Shown piece after piece: positions 27,430 through 36,659 of a DNA stretch of 64,000 bases (positions are counted from its first letter, which is position 1; each line of letters opens with the position of its first letter). The stretch spans positions 2,790,001-2,854,000 of the forward strand of contig CP021423.1 in assembly GCA_002162075.1 (NCBI GenBank), given 5' to 3'. The notes under the pieces were generated by a model, which was not told the origin of the DNA, did not search any database, and saw nothing but the letters and a program-made list of their open reading frames with translations. The translations under genes were made by a program, and so were the position numbers. Origin of the DNA: Armatimonadetes bacterium Uphvl-Ar1. GTDB lineage: Bacteria > Armatimonadota > Fimbriimonadia > Fimbriimonadales > Fimbriimonadaceae.

Positions 27430-28338
27430 TTTGCGAAAGAGCTTTGCGGGGAGATAGGTTGCGAGGATACGGGCGCGGGATTTCCAACGGGTGGGGTCGA
27501 AGCGGAGGGATTCTCGGTATGAGATTCTGGCCATTTGGGGGTCTCCGGTGAGAGCCTGAACTGTGCCTAAGCAAGCGAAATTGTGAGCCCGGGCTTTTGT
27601 GAGCTCTGATTCAGTGAATCTGTTTGTGTAGCTGTCAATTCGGGGGGAAATCCACGTTCGGAGTTTGAGGTCGTCGCGCCAAATTCGGTCAAGTTTGTGG
27701 CTTGCATTGGCTCCGTGGACACGGTAGAGGGTGAGTGGATCGGCGATATAGCCTACGTGCCAGTGTTCGGCAATGCGGTACCACATCTCCCAGTCGCCGG
27801 AGCCGAAGTAATCCGGGTTAAATCCGCCAAGTTGGTCGAAGCACTCTCGGTGAGCAAGAACCGCGCTGGCGATGATGGAATTGGCATAGATGAGAGCGAG
27901 GAGAATGTCGCCGGTTTCTGTTCGAGGAAAGTCGAATCCGAGGGGTGAGTCGTGTCTTTCTAGTCCTTCTCCATCGATAAAGTATCCGTCAGTGTGGACG
28001 AGTCCGATTTTTGGGTTGGAATCGAGGAGAGCAATTTGCTGCTCCAGCTTGGTCGGGAGCCAGACGTCATCGTCGTTGAAGACGGCAATAAATTCACCTT
28101 GGGCGGCCTGGAGGCCCACATTGAGAGTGCCGTATGTTCCGAGATTGGACTCGTTGAAAATGAGTTTGAGACGCGGATGATTTTGGGATTCGAGCCACTG
28201 GCGAGTGCCGTCGGTCGAGCCGTCGTCGAGGGCGATGATTTCGTAATCTTGGAACGTTTGGTCTAAAATGGATTGGAATGCAATTGGGAGATATTTGATG
28301 TGATTGTAACACGTGAGGAGGATTGAAACGCGGGGCAT
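27421..28338 (-). CDS. Glycosyltransferase family 2
   Basis: 305 aa GT-A enzyme: PRVSILLTCYNHIKYLPIAF, EIIALDDGSTDGT, and the metal-binding FNDDDVWLP (DXD type), then GGFNPDYFGSGDWEMWYRIA. Transfers a sugar from a nucleotide donor, probably to surface glycans. Followed upstream by a lipoprotein gene 6 bases away. Confidence 0.9.
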   Translation of the reverse strand: MPRVSILLTCYNHIKYLPIAFQSILDQTFQDYEIIALDDGSTDGTRQWLESQNHPRLKLIFNESNLGTYGTLNVGLQAAQGEFIAVFNDDDVWLPTKLEQQIALLDSNPKIGLVHTDGYFIDGEGLERHDSPLGFDFPRTETGDILLALIYANSIIASAVLAHRECFDQLGGFNPDYFGSGDWEMWYRIAEHWHVGYIADPLTLYRVHGANASHKLDRIWRDDLKLRTWISPRIDSYTNRFTESELTKARAHNFACLGTVQALTGDPQMARISYRESLRFDPTRWKSRARILATYLPAKLFRKLL

Positions 28339-28344
28339 TTGCGG

Positions 28345-29046
28345 CTACTGGATTCTTAATTCGACTGACCAGTCTACAATGTCGAGGTCGGGATCAGGGG
28401 TGTCGCCTTGTGGTTCTTGGAAGACTTGGTTTTGGTTGTTGTAGATTTGGCTTGAATTGAGACGAACCGTGAGGGGCGAGTTGATTTGGGTCGGTTGAAG
28501 ACCGTCCCCAAGAGCATCCCAGAATCGACCACCGCCAGATGTGTTGATGTTGTTCATTGTAAGAAAGTTGATTTGGACTGATTCGAAATCAGGGACTTCA
28601 ACGACGGGAACAAGTTGGGAAAGGTCGATTTCAAATTGGATTTCGCGGTCACCTTCATTGGTCGGGATGAAGGTGACGGGGATTCCGGTTTGGAAGTATT
28701 CGTTGAGAGTGGGATTGCGAAACTGAAAAATTTGGAATTGGGGTTGCGCAAGGGGATTCCAGAGGATGAAATGGGTTGCGTTGCCATCCACGATTCCGTT
28801 GCCACCAGGGACGACGATGGGGATTGGCCCGGTGGTGGTGGGTACGGCGTCTTTTGAGAGATTGAGCGCAATGACGTAGACGTACGGAAGTCCGGACTGG
28901 CCTACTCCTTGCCCGGTGCGGAGCTGCCCATCGACGCGCAATTTGAAGCTGAGGCGTTTGGTGTTGCCGATATTGGGGTTAGCCGGAAATTTCGCACATC
29001 CGACAAGAACAAACAAGGTGAGAATGAGTGCGAGAGTGCGGATCAT
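28345..29046 (-). CDS. Predicted lipoprotein
   Basis: 233 aa starting MIRTLALILTLFVLVGCAKF: signal peptide with lipobox LVGC, lipidated Cys17. The start is chosen at 29046 because it overlaps the upstream stop by 4 bases. The mature part is beta-rich (KRLSFKLRVDGQL; EIQFEIDLSQLVPVVEVP). No family recognised. Confidence 0.8.
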   Translation of the reverse strand: MIRTLALILTLFVLVGCAKFPANPNIGNTKRLSFKLRVDGQLRTGQGVGQSGLPYVYVIALNLSKDAVPTTTGPIPIVVPGGNGIVDGNATHFILWNPLAQPQFQIFQFRNPTLNEYFQTGIPVTFIPTNEGDREIQFEIDLSQLVPVVEVPDFESVQINFLTMNNINTSGGGRFWDALGDGLQPTQINSPLTVRLNSSQIYNNQNQVFQEPQGDTPDPDLDIVDWSVELRIQ

Positions 29047-29768
29047 GACTCGATTGCTTCCTCGCGGTAGAACAGGATTCGGCGGCAGGATTCGCATTGT
29101 TGGATTTTGCCATCGCGAACGAATTCGCGGGTTTTTTCGGGAGTATCGATGCCGCATGCTTGGCAGCGATGTTGCATGGTTATGAGCGCGAGTCCGGTGC
29201 TCCCGGTGAGCTTACGGGCGTTGTTGTATGTCTTGAGGATATCTGCTCGTACAGCAGCTTCGCGTTCGGGGCGTTTTGCTCCGGTTTCAGCGAATGCCTT
29301 CTTGAGTTCGACATGGTCGATTTCCGCTTGCTTGCGTTTGGCTTCTGATTGGGCTTCGAGTTCCTCAATTTTAGCGTTGATTTTGCTCACTCTTTTGCTA
29401 AGGGACTGGTTTTCGGCTTCGAGTTGTTCGATCTTGAGTTCAGCGTCCATGCCGATTTCCTCGAGCATTTGGATTTCTTTTGTGAGATTATTGATTTCTT
29501 TGCTAGCGGTGACGGAGCCGTCATAGAGTTGTGCGTTGAACTTTTTGATTTTCTCAGCCGCTTGATCGGCGCGAATTCGTTCGGTGTTGAGTTGAGTTTG
29601 AAGTTCTTTGTAGTGGGCTAGATCGTCTGCGTAGTCCGCCTGGACTTTTTTGATCGCGGCTTTTTCTCGCTTACCGAGATCGAGGTGTTCAGCGCGGTTT
29701 TTGATCGTGATGAGCTGTTCGTCGATTTCGTGGAGTTTGAACAGTTGGTAGAGGGCCTCATCCTTCAT
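29043..29768 (-). CDS. Coiled-coil protein with C-terminal C4 zinc ribbon (DUF164 / CdsZ type)
   Basis: 241 aa. A long coiled coil (YQLFKLHEIDEQLITIKNRA to about residue 180) ends in a zinc ribbon, RCQACGIDTPEK...QQCESCRRILFY. This layout matches the DUF164 zinc-ribbon family found widely in bacteria, linked to flagellar or type III secretion in some. Within a minus-strand string with the acyltransferase. Confidence 0.85.
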   Translation of the reverse strand: MKDEALYQLFKLHEIDEQLITIKNRAEHLDLGKREKAAIKKVQADYADDLAHYKELQTQLNTERIRADQAAEKIKKFNAQLYDGSVTASKEINNLTKEIQMLEEIGMDAELKIEQLEAENQSLSKRVSKINAKIEELEAQSEAKRKQAEIDHVELKKAFAETGAKRPEREAAVRADILKTYNNARKLTGSTGLALITMQHRCQACGIDTPEKTREFVRDGKIQQCESCRRILFYREEAIES

Positions 29769-29782
29769 GTTTTGTGAATTGA

Positions 29783-30466
29783 TTATGGTCCGGTATGAGC
29801 TTCTGGTGAGTGCCAGTCGGGTTTGGGGTGTCCGAAGATTGCTTCGGCTTCGGTTTCCAGGCGGTGCATTTCTTGTTCAAGTTGGATGCGGATGGATTCA
29901 ACTTCTTCGTCGGTTGCATCAGAAGGAATGGTTACTGGCTCGCCGAAGATCATGATGCCTTTTGCGAACGGTTTGGGGATCATGTAGCGATCCCAGCTTT
30001 TGAACAGCCATCTTCGGTTGGTCGAGACTCCACAGGGGATGAGGGGGCATCCGGATTTTTTGGCCATGACGAGCATTCCGCCTTGGAGGACTCCGGAGGG
30101 GCCCCTCGGTCCATCGGGGGTGAGGGCAAAGATTCCGCCTTTTTTGAGGGCTTTGATGGCTTCGAGGAGAGCTTTCATGCCGCCGCGTCCCGTGGAGCCG
30201 CGAATGATGTTGTAGCCGAGTTTGGTGAAGATGCGGTTTTGCATTTCGCCATCACGGGAGTGGCTGATCATCGCCCAATAGCCTCGGTTGCGGAAGACTT
30301 TGGTAGCGAGGATGACTCGCCCATGCCAGCCGAGGAGGATAGCACCGGATTTGGGTTCGGAAAAGTTGCGGACTTCGACGGTGACGGTGCTCATCAGCAG
30401 TCGGATGATGCCGAGGACGAGTGGGGGGAGGAGGTAGGGGCGTATTCTGCGCCACCAGGCTTTCAT
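29783..30466 (-). CDS. DUF374 family lysophospholipid acyltransferase-like protein
   Basis: 227 aa. GAILLGWHGRVILATKVF, ISHSRDGEMQNRIFTKLGYN, RGSTGRGGMKALLEAI and ALTPDGPRGPSGVLQGGMLV are the DUF374 motifs; family members are LPLAT-like and may acylate lipid A precursors. The start overlaps the rhomboid stop (ATGA). Confidence 0.88.
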   Translation of the reverse strand: MKAWWRRIRPYLLPPLVLGIIRLLMSTVTVEVRNFSEPKSGAILLGWHGRVILATKVFRNRGYWAMISHSRDGEMQNRIFTKLGYNIIRGSTGRGGMKALLEAIKALKKGGIFALTPDGPRGPSGVLQGGMLVMAKKSGCPLIPCGVSTNRRWLFKSWDRYMIPKPFAKGIMIFGEPVTIPSDATDEEVESIRIQLEQEMHRLETEAEAIFGHPKPDWHSPEAHTGP

Positions 30467-31557
30467 TTAAGGAATCCTCTTTGTCGGGCGGATTCTGTTG
30501 CGGGATGGTGGGGATAGAGGGTTTCGAGGTGATTAGCAGTGGATTTGTATTCTTCGGAATCAGGATCGGGGAGAAGGGTAAGGAGCGACACGAGGGCATC
30601 GGGTTGGCGGAGATCGTTTTCTTGATCCGCAACGGATTGGATCAGCTTGAGTTGAAGTTCGGGATGAGTTCCGGCCAGCTGGTCGGCATATTTGAGTCGG
30701 CTGACAGAGCGAATGGTATCGAGGGCGTTTCGTTCGCTGAGGATGGTGAGAGCCTGAGCGAGTTCTAAGGGGGTTGCTTTGACGATGAATTTGTCAATTG
30801 CGGCGAGGCATTTTTGGCCTTCATCGAGGCCATGGAGGGCTTCGATGCGTTGCCATTGGGCGGTGCGGTTTTGGGGTTGTTGGTTGAGGATGGCTTCGGC
30901 GGCGGTGAGAGTTGCGGCCGGACCCCGGATATTCATCCGTTCGAGGACTTCATGGCCGTACTGGTGGCGGGCATCGCGGAGACCGCCGAAGATGAACGCA
31001 AAGGCGAGTCCAGCGAGGAATCCGCCTAGGTGCGCCCAGTATGCGGTGCCGCCTCGGAGTTGTTCCCCAACTTGAATGAATGATCCAGCGACTTGGATCA
31101 AAAGCCAAAGGATGGCGATTGCTTCTACGGGAACTCCGAAATTGGGGGCAAGGGGCACTTTTGTTCGGGCGAACCTGATGGCGCAGTATCCGACAACACT
31201 TGCGACGGCGGCACTGGCCCCGAGGAGCGGGGTTCCGGGCGGGGTGAGGAGGCAATAGAAGTAGTGGGCGTTGACGCCGAGGAGTCCGCCAGCGAGATAG
31301 ATGACGGCGAATCTCCATCCGCCGCGTGTGAATTCGACCAGGGGCCCCACGGCAGCGAGGAAGATCATGTTGCCGAGGAGGTGGACGAGGTTTTGGTGGG
31401 CGAAGAGGCAGAGGAGGGGGGAGAGGGGGGTGATCCTTCTGGGATCAAACATTGTGGTGTCAATGAGTTGGGGGAAGAAGACGATGGCGAAGGCCATCGC
31501 GAGGTTTGCGACGATGAGGCCGAGGGTGACCCATGGGGTTCGGCTGTTTTCGCTCAC
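30463..31557 (-). CDS. Rhomboid family intramembrane serine protease
   Basis: 364 aa. Rhomboid core with catalytic Ser115 in LLGASAAVAS and His176 in AYWAHLGGFLAG; FAHQNLVHLLGNMIFL supplies the oxyanion-side His/Asn. The usual GxSGA is GASAA, which is tolerated in the family. The last ~150 residues are soluble and TPR-like (LEPTIL-type helices). First gene of the minus-strand string. Confidence 0.88.
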   Translation of the reverse strand: MSENSRTPWVTLGLIVANLAMAFAIVFFPQLIDTTMFDPRRITPLSPLLCLFAHQNLVHLLGNMIFLAAVGPLVEFTRGGWRFAVIYLAGGLLGVNAHYFYCLLTPPGTPLLGASAAVASVVGYCAIRFARTKVPLAPNFGVPVEAIAILWLLIQVAGSFIQVGEQLRGGTAYWAHLGGFLAGLAFAFIFGGLRDARHQYGHEVLERMNIRGPAATLTAAEAILNQQPQNRTAQWQRIEALHGLDEGQKCLAAIDKFIVKATPLELAQALTILSERNALDTIRSVSRLKYADQLAGTHPELQLKLIQSVADQENDLRQPDALVSLLTLLPDPDSEEYKSTANHLETLYPHHPATESARQRGFLK

Positions 31558-31733
31558 GGGGTTAGTTTAGCTGAATTGGGGCAGTTGGGGTTTTGGGGGG
31601 TGCTTTGCACTCTTCCCTTTGGTTTGGGGAAGTGGATTTGGTAACTGTTCCGATTATGAGAAGGTTATTGCAATTTAATTTTGAATAGTTTTTCGTTTTT
31701 CATGGATTTTTCATGAGTTTTTTTAGGAGGTTG

Positions 31734-31762
31734 TTGACAATTATATTGCAGTTCAGTTAATT
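31734..31762 (+). promoter_or_regulatory. Candidate sigma-70 promoter for the RHS gene
   Basis: A perfect -35 TTGACA (31734-31739), 17-base spacer and -10-like TTAATT (31757-31762), about 37 bases upstream of the RHS start codon. The surrounding 31.56-31.80 kb gap is AT-rich compared with its neighbours and holds no gene. Confidence 0.6.
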
Positions 31763-31798
31763 TATGTTTATCCGCAGAAATGCGAGGGAACACAAGAT

Positions 31799-34700
31799 AT
31801 GTCCATTTCCAAGATTCATGAGTACTCCGGTCGACCAGTTACCCGGATTTTGTGCACGGGCCTTGCGCTGATGATGTTTTACAGCGCGTCGGCTTTGGGG
31901 GTGGATAGTCTTATTGAGGAAGTGTCGGCGGAGGCGCAGCAGCGGTTTGAGCAGATTGCGCGCAAGCCTCGGGGGCATTACACTGAGTCGCCGACCAAGG
32001 TGTTTTTGGGGGCAAATCCGGGCCGGGATGAGATTGGCCGGGGTGGGATTTGGACGCCGAAGCTGCGGGCGGATTTAGCGAGGGTGAAAGCGAAGGAACG
32101 GGCAGAGGCTCCGATTCGACCTTCGGATTTGATGCTTTCAATCACACCCTTGATCGGAATGCTCTTGAATCCTCCGGGTGGAGAGGGCGGTGAAGGAGAT
32201 TTGCCGGGTGAAGAGCCGGGTTCAGGGGGCGGAAGCGGTGGGGGCGGGAGCACAAGCCAACTCAATACGAACACGGGGAATCGGTATGTGAATTACCCGA
32301 TTGTGAGCTGGACGGCGCGGGGGGATTCCGGGGTGAATTTCACGCTTCACCACAACTCCAAGGGAAATTACAGCTTTGATTTGGGTTATGGGTGGAGCCA
32401 TGGCTATGACGTGAAAGTGACATATTCTCCGGGGGCACCAGGTTCGGCGATTGTTCGATATGGCGATGGGACGCAGCACCCTTACACCGAGACAACTCCG
32501 GGGGTATTTGATGCTCCTCCCGGGATTCACGACACGCTCGTTAAGAACTCCAATAACACCTGGACGATTACGTCCAAAGATCGCTCGAAACTAGAATTCA
32601 ATACGGCGGGTAGGTTGACCGCGGTCAAAGACAAGAACAATAACACGGTCACAGTTACGCGGAATGCGGGCCAGAAGATTACTTCTATATCAGATGGGAC
32701 GGGTCGCTCGCTCACCTTCACTTATGATTCGTGGGGCCTGATTGCGACAGTCACAGATCCAACGAGCCGAGTTTGGTCGCTGACTCATGACTGGAACAAC
32801 GACTTGACGGGGATTACTTATCCGAGTCTAAACAGCCAGTTGCATACGCGGGGCTTTACCTATGATGGCCTGAGCAACATTCAGACGGAAACGGATTTGC
32901 GGGGGAAGGTTTGGAGTTTCGGTTATGACAGTTCGGAGCGACTGACAGGGTTCATGAACCCGCTGGGGCAGAGTTGGAGTTGGAGCTACACGAATACGGC
33001 GTCAACGATGACCCAGCCAAACGGCAAGACGGTGGTTCATAACTATTCCAGTGGCCTCATTGCCTCGAAGGTTGACCAGGCGGGGTTTAGTACGGCTTAT
33101 GTTTATGATGCTGACCGGAATGTGACGAGCTTCACGGACAAGCGGGGGAAGGTGTGGACTTCGACATATGACGCGAATGGGAACCGGCTGAGCAGCACGA
33201 ATCCGCTCGCGAAAACAACGACTTACACGTACTCAGCGGGTCATGATCTCTTATCGGTAACCGACCCTCTGGGGAATGTGAGTTCGTTTACTTATAGTTC
33301 GACGGGGAATTTGCTGACGAGCGTTGACCCGCTGGCGCGGACGTCGGCAGTGATGACTTACAACTCTTTTGGTGAGCTCGCTACAGCAACTGATGCGCTG
33401 GGTCGGCAGTCCACTATTGCTTATAACGGTCAGGGTGATGTTGTCCAGACGACGGCTCCAGGGAATGTGAATGCCTGGGCGACTTATGATGTGATGGGCC
33501 GGGTTTTGACTTCGACGGATGCGGCGGGGAGTGTTTCAGCTATTGCTTATGATAATTGGGGGCGTGTGGATACGGCGACGGAGCCGGGGGGCGCGGTTTC
33601 TTCGATTGACTATGATTTGGAAGGGAATATTGTATCGGCGACGGATCCGCTGGGTCGGACTGGTTCTCGGATTCTGGATGATCTTGGCCGGACAACTTCG
33701 GCGACGAACGCGAAGAACGAAACAACTTCGTATGCTTACAACTCGGTTGGCTATGTGACCTCAATTACCAATGGTCGGGGGTTTGCCCGGAGTTACACCT
33801 ATACCGACCGGGGTCAGGTGGCATCGCTTACTTTGGCGGATGGGACGGTTGAGAGCTGGGCTTACAACGGGAATGGTGAGACAACGGCTTATGTGAATCC
33901 GCTTGGCCAGACGATTAACTATGTTTTTGACAATGCGGGGCAGATGACGGGAGTGGATTACCCGGTTGGGTTGACGGACACCTCGTTTAGTTATGACAAT
34001 GCGGGTCGTCAGGTCTCGATGGTGGATGGGACGGGGACCTCATCTTGGAGTTACAACGCGGCGGGAGAGATTACGGGGCTGAATACGCCTCAGGGGAATC
34101 TTACTTACGCTTATAACCTGGCGGGTCAGATCTCTTCGATGGTGGATGTTGGGGTGGGGACGACTTCGACGAGTTATGATTCGGCGGGCCGACCGGTTTC
34201 GGTGACCGACGCTTTTGGTGATGTTTCAAGCTATGTTTATGATGCGGCGGGGCGGCTCGCGCGGAAGAACAATCCGAACGGCACTTATGAGGTTTATAGC
34301 TACGATTCTCGAAACCGGGTGACGAGCATTGTTACGAAGAACTCTTCGAATGTGACTTTGCAATCTCGTTCATACACTTTTGATTTGGCTTCTCAGGTGA
34401 CTCAAGTTGTTGAGGGCTCGCTGACGACGAGTTATGGCTATGATGCGATTGGGCAACTCACGTCAGAGTCGAAGTCTAGCGGTTACTCGGCGGCTTACAC
34501 TTATGATGCGAATGGGAACCGCTTGACGCGGACGGTGAATGGAGTGACGGAGAGTTACTCTTATGATTCGGGGGACAAGCTTCTCTCGGTTACGGGGGGA
34601 AGCGATCCACGAACGTTTGCTTATGATGCGGCGGGTAGGACAACGGGGATTGTTCGGAGTTCTGGGACGACGGCCTTTTCTTATGACTATGAGTCCCGGG

Positions 34701-35767
34701 TGACGAGCATTATGAAGCCGGGGATGACCACCAACACATTCACCTACAACGGTTTGGATACTCGTGTTGGGATGACGGATTCTTCGGGGTCGAAGAGTTT
34801 TAAGCGGAACGGGGTTTATGTGACGGATCCGGTTCTGAGTGATGGGACGGCGAGTTTTACTCCGAGTGGTGAGGTTCGGGGTGGGGTGAAGACGACTTCT
34901 AGCTCTGCGCTCAAGAACTCGGATATCCAGACGAATTCGGCGCAGAGCGTTGTTGCAAGCAAGGTTTACGATGCCTTTGGCAACCAGTTGTCTTCAACTG
35001 GAACCTGGGCGGGTCAGTTCCAATATGCGGGCAAGTTTGGCTACCATCAGGATCCTGATTCTGGGCTGAAGCTGCTCGGGCATCGGTATTACGATTCAAG
35101 TACGGGGCGGTTTTTGACTCGTGATCCAATTAAGGATGGGCGGAATTGGTATTTGTATTGTGGAAATAGTCCGGTGAGTCGAGTTGACGCTAATGGTCTT
35201 GAGGCAGTTTTGGTTCAAGGCGATGTAGATTTCCTTGCTGGGATGGGCGATCACCTTTCGACGGGAGGAATTCTTCCTGGTTTATTGAAAGATCGGAGTA
35301 TGACGCGGTTTGTCCGCCGTTGGATTGGTGTTGACGACCAGATTGACTATGGTTCACGCGCTTATCGAAATGGCGAAATTGCCGGGATAATTTTGGAACT
35401 TGCGATGCCGCTCCCTCCTGCAGCATCTGCACTGAAGGGGCTCAGAAGGGTCAAGCATGCGGAAATGCTTGAACCACCAACGACAAAAATTATTGGTGGA
35501 AGACGGGGCGGAGTTCTTCATCGCCAAGCTGTTGAGCATGCCGAGAAGGACTTCAAGGATGCAGGATACGAACATACGGCAGGTGGTACTTTACGCGAAA
35601 AGATGTTCGGAAGACGGTACCCAGATTTGGTCTTCTCGAAAGATGGTCGAAGTACCTTCGTCCAGGTTGGTAAACGAAACAAAAATGGCACTCCGGTTGC
35701 GCGTGAGGTAGATGCAGCTGGTGACCTGATTGAATTTGCGGATGTGATCTTCATACCGTATAATTGA
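31799..35767 (+). CDS. Full-length secreted RHS-repeat polymorphic toxin
   Basis: 1322 aa. An N-terminal signal peptide (RILCTGLALMMFYSASALG), a Gly/Ser-rich linker near 120-150, then ~950 residues of YD/RHS repeats forming a beta-cocoon. The core closes with GHRYYDSSTGRFLTRDPI, a CGNSP motif and DANGL, after which residues ~1137-1322 form the variable tip. The tip ends with RYPDLVFSKDG...FVQVGKRNKNGTPVAREVD, the pattern of restriction-endonuclease-fold (PD-(D/E)xK) toxins. A small gene follows 7 bases later, likely its immunity partner. The only RHS gene here with its own promoter and start. Confidence 0.93.
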   Translation: MSISKIHEYSGRPVTRILCTGLALMMFYSASALGVDSLIEEVSAEAQQRFEQIARKPRGHYTESPTKVFLGANPGRDEIGRGGIWTPKLRADLARVKAKERAEAPIRPSDLMLSITPLIGMLLNPPGGEGGEGDLPGEEPGSGGGSGGGGSTSQLNTNTGNRYVNYPIVSWTARGDSGVNFTLHHNSKGNYSFDLGYGWSHGYDVKVTYSPGAPGSAIVRYGDGTQHPYTETTPGVFDAPPGIHDTLVKNSNNTWTITSKDRSKLEFNTAGRLTAVKDKNNNTVTVTRNAGQKITSISDGTGRSLTFTYDSWGLIATVTDPTSRVWSLTHDWNNDLTGITYPSLNSQLHTRGFTYDGLSNIQTETDLRGKVWSFGYDSSERLTGFMNPLGQSWSWSYTNTASTMTQPNGKTVVHNYSSGLIASKVDQAGFSTAYVYDADRNVTSFTDKRGKVWTSTYDANGNRLSSTNPLAKTTTYTYSAGHDLLSVTDPLGNVSSFTYSSTGNLLTSVDPLARTSAVMTYNSFGELATATDALGRQSTIAYNGQGDVVQTTAPGNVNAWATYDVMGRVLTSTDAAGSVSAIAYDNWGRVDTATEPGGAVSSIDYDLEGNIVSATDPLGRTGSRILDDLGRTTSATNAKNETTSYAYNSVGYVTSITNGRGFARSYTYTDRGQVASLTLADGTVESWAYNGNGETTAYVNPLGQTINYVFDNAGQMTGVDYPVGLTDTSFSYDNAGRQVSMVDGTGTSSWSYNAAGEITGLNTPQGNLTYAYNLAGQISSMVDVGVGTTSTSYDSAGRPVSVTDAFGDVSSYVYDAAGRLARKNNPNGTYEVYSYDSRNRVTSIVTKNSSNVTLQSRSYTFDLASQVTQVVEGSLTTSYGYDAIGQLTSESKSSGYSAAYTYDANGNRLTRTVNGVTESYSYDSGDKLLSVTGGSDPRTFAYDAAGRTTGIVRSSGTTAFSYDYESRVTSIMKPGMTTNTFTYNGLDTRVGMTDSSGSKSFKRNGVYVTDPVLSDGTASFTPSGEVRGGVKTTSSSALKNSDIQTNSAQSVVASKVYDAFGNQLSSTGTWAGQFQYAGKFGYHQDPDSGLKLLGHRYYDSSTGRFLTRDPIKDGRNWYLYCGNSPVSRVDANGLEAVLVQGDVDFLAGMGDHLSTGGILPGLLKDRSMTRFVRRWIGVDDQIDYGSRAYRNGEIAGIILELAMPLPPAASALKGLRRVKHAEMLEPPTTKIIGGRRGGVLHRQAVEHAEKDFKDAGYEHTAGGTLREKMFGRRYPDLVFSKDGRSTFVQVGKRNKNGTPVAREVDAAGDLIEFADVIFIPYN
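34643..35097. repeat. 455-bp tract identical to 38238-38692
   Basis: Base-by-base reading shows no difference from cassette 3 over 455 bases, offset 3595. Upstream the two copies differ at many third positions; downstream they diverge within 2 bases and then completely at the tip. Confidence 0.95.
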
Positions 35768-35774
35768 GAGTAAG

Positions 35775-36281
35775 ATGCCCTGGTTCAATTTTATCTGCGA
35801 AGCGGAAGAACTGCTCTCGATCTTGAAGGAACAAGAAGTAAGAAGTAGATTAGTCGGATTTAAATTTATGGGAAGGAACAAAACATCAACTCAGTTGGAA
35901 ATTTTAGCAGACACGCTACTCAAAGGAGAAGTATCAACAATATACTTTGGGCTTGAGCCTGATCGGGGAGATAGAGAATTTCGGATGTTGAAGGGCCGGT
36001 ATGCGGGCATATGCCATATGCTTATTCCGGAGATGGTTAATGGCAAAGTACTGCCAGGAAGTATTTCTTACGATGACAAGGCGTTGGAATATGATTTCCC
36101 CCCTGCCGAGGAAGTATACAAACTTCTCAGGAAAAAGTTAAAGAAAATATGTCCTTTAACAGTTAGTGGCAAGCAAGTTGAGAGCGGAGGTTTCCCTCGG
36201 GTATCCGAGAGAATCTGGAATTTGATATCGGATGCTGGCGGCATAGACGGACTGGCGGGAAGCCGATATTATGCTGAGTAG
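35775..36281 (+). CDS. Probable immunity protein for the RHS tip 1 toxin
   Basis: 168 aa, no family recognised. Starts MPWFNFICEAEELLSILKEQ; no signal peptide or membrane segment, as expected for a cytosolic antidote to a nuclease. It lies 7 bases after the RHS stop on the same strand and is more AT-rich than the RHS core. The function is inferred from position only. Confidence 0.6.
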   Translation: MPWFNFICEAEELLSILKEQEVRSRLVGFKFMGRNKTSTQLEILADTLLKGEVSTIYFGLEPDRGDREFRMLKGRYAGICHMLIPEMVNGKVLPGSISYDDKALEYDFPPAEEVYKLLRKKLKKICPLTVSGKQVESGGFPRVSERIWNLISDAGGIDGLAGSRYYAE

Positions 36282-36284
36282 CAA

Positions 36285-36653
36285 GTGCGTTTTAAGTGTG
36301 AAGATTGCGGAGTGCATTCTACAACAATGAGAATGCCTCAAGTCAGGCAGGAAATACTGGGTACTTTGGAGTTTTTGGCGACATTCGAAGAAGAGCTAGC
36401 ACCGTACTCTGGCTTGAGAGCTTCATTCTATGATCTCGAACATTGGGAAGTCATACTTGAAGATCGCATGAATGCAATGACGGATTTCCTTAAAGCTGAG
36501 GCAGAGTACGAGACATTATTTGAGGTGGTTCGGTCGTTCAATGAACTGTGCAAAGAACTTGGTGCTGAGTTCTCTTGGGAAGAGTTTGTAGTGCATCCGT
36601 TGTTTAAGGTTCTTCAAGAGCGTTGCCGTGATGCTTTGAGCATCATGTTGTAG
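36285..36653 (+). CDS. Small hypothetical protein in the RHS island (second immunity candidate)
   Basis: 122 aa, GTG at 36285 just after the preceding stop; an internal ATG lies at 36330. Mostly helical (TLEFLATFEEELAPYSGLRA; VVRSFNELCKELGAEF). The first residues contain FKCEDCGVH, a possible short zinc knuckle. It may be an immunity gene left from an earlier tip. No homology recognised. Confidence 0.5.
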   Translation: MRFKCEDCGVHSTTMRMPQVRQEILGTLEFLATFEEELAPYSGLRASFYDLEHWEVILEDRMNAMTDFLKAEAEYETLFEVVRSFNELCKELGAEFSWEEFVVHPLFKVLQERCRDALSIML

Positions 36654-36659
36654 TCTCCA

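Noticed and set aside
29810-30517. 235-aa ORF antisense to the DUF374 gene
   Set aside because: Shadow of the minus-strand acyltransferase, which has family motifs.
32600-35000. Tandem DNA repeats or CRISPR-like array
   Set aside because: The periodicity comes from protein YD/RHS repeats; there are no identical direct repeats with unique spacers.
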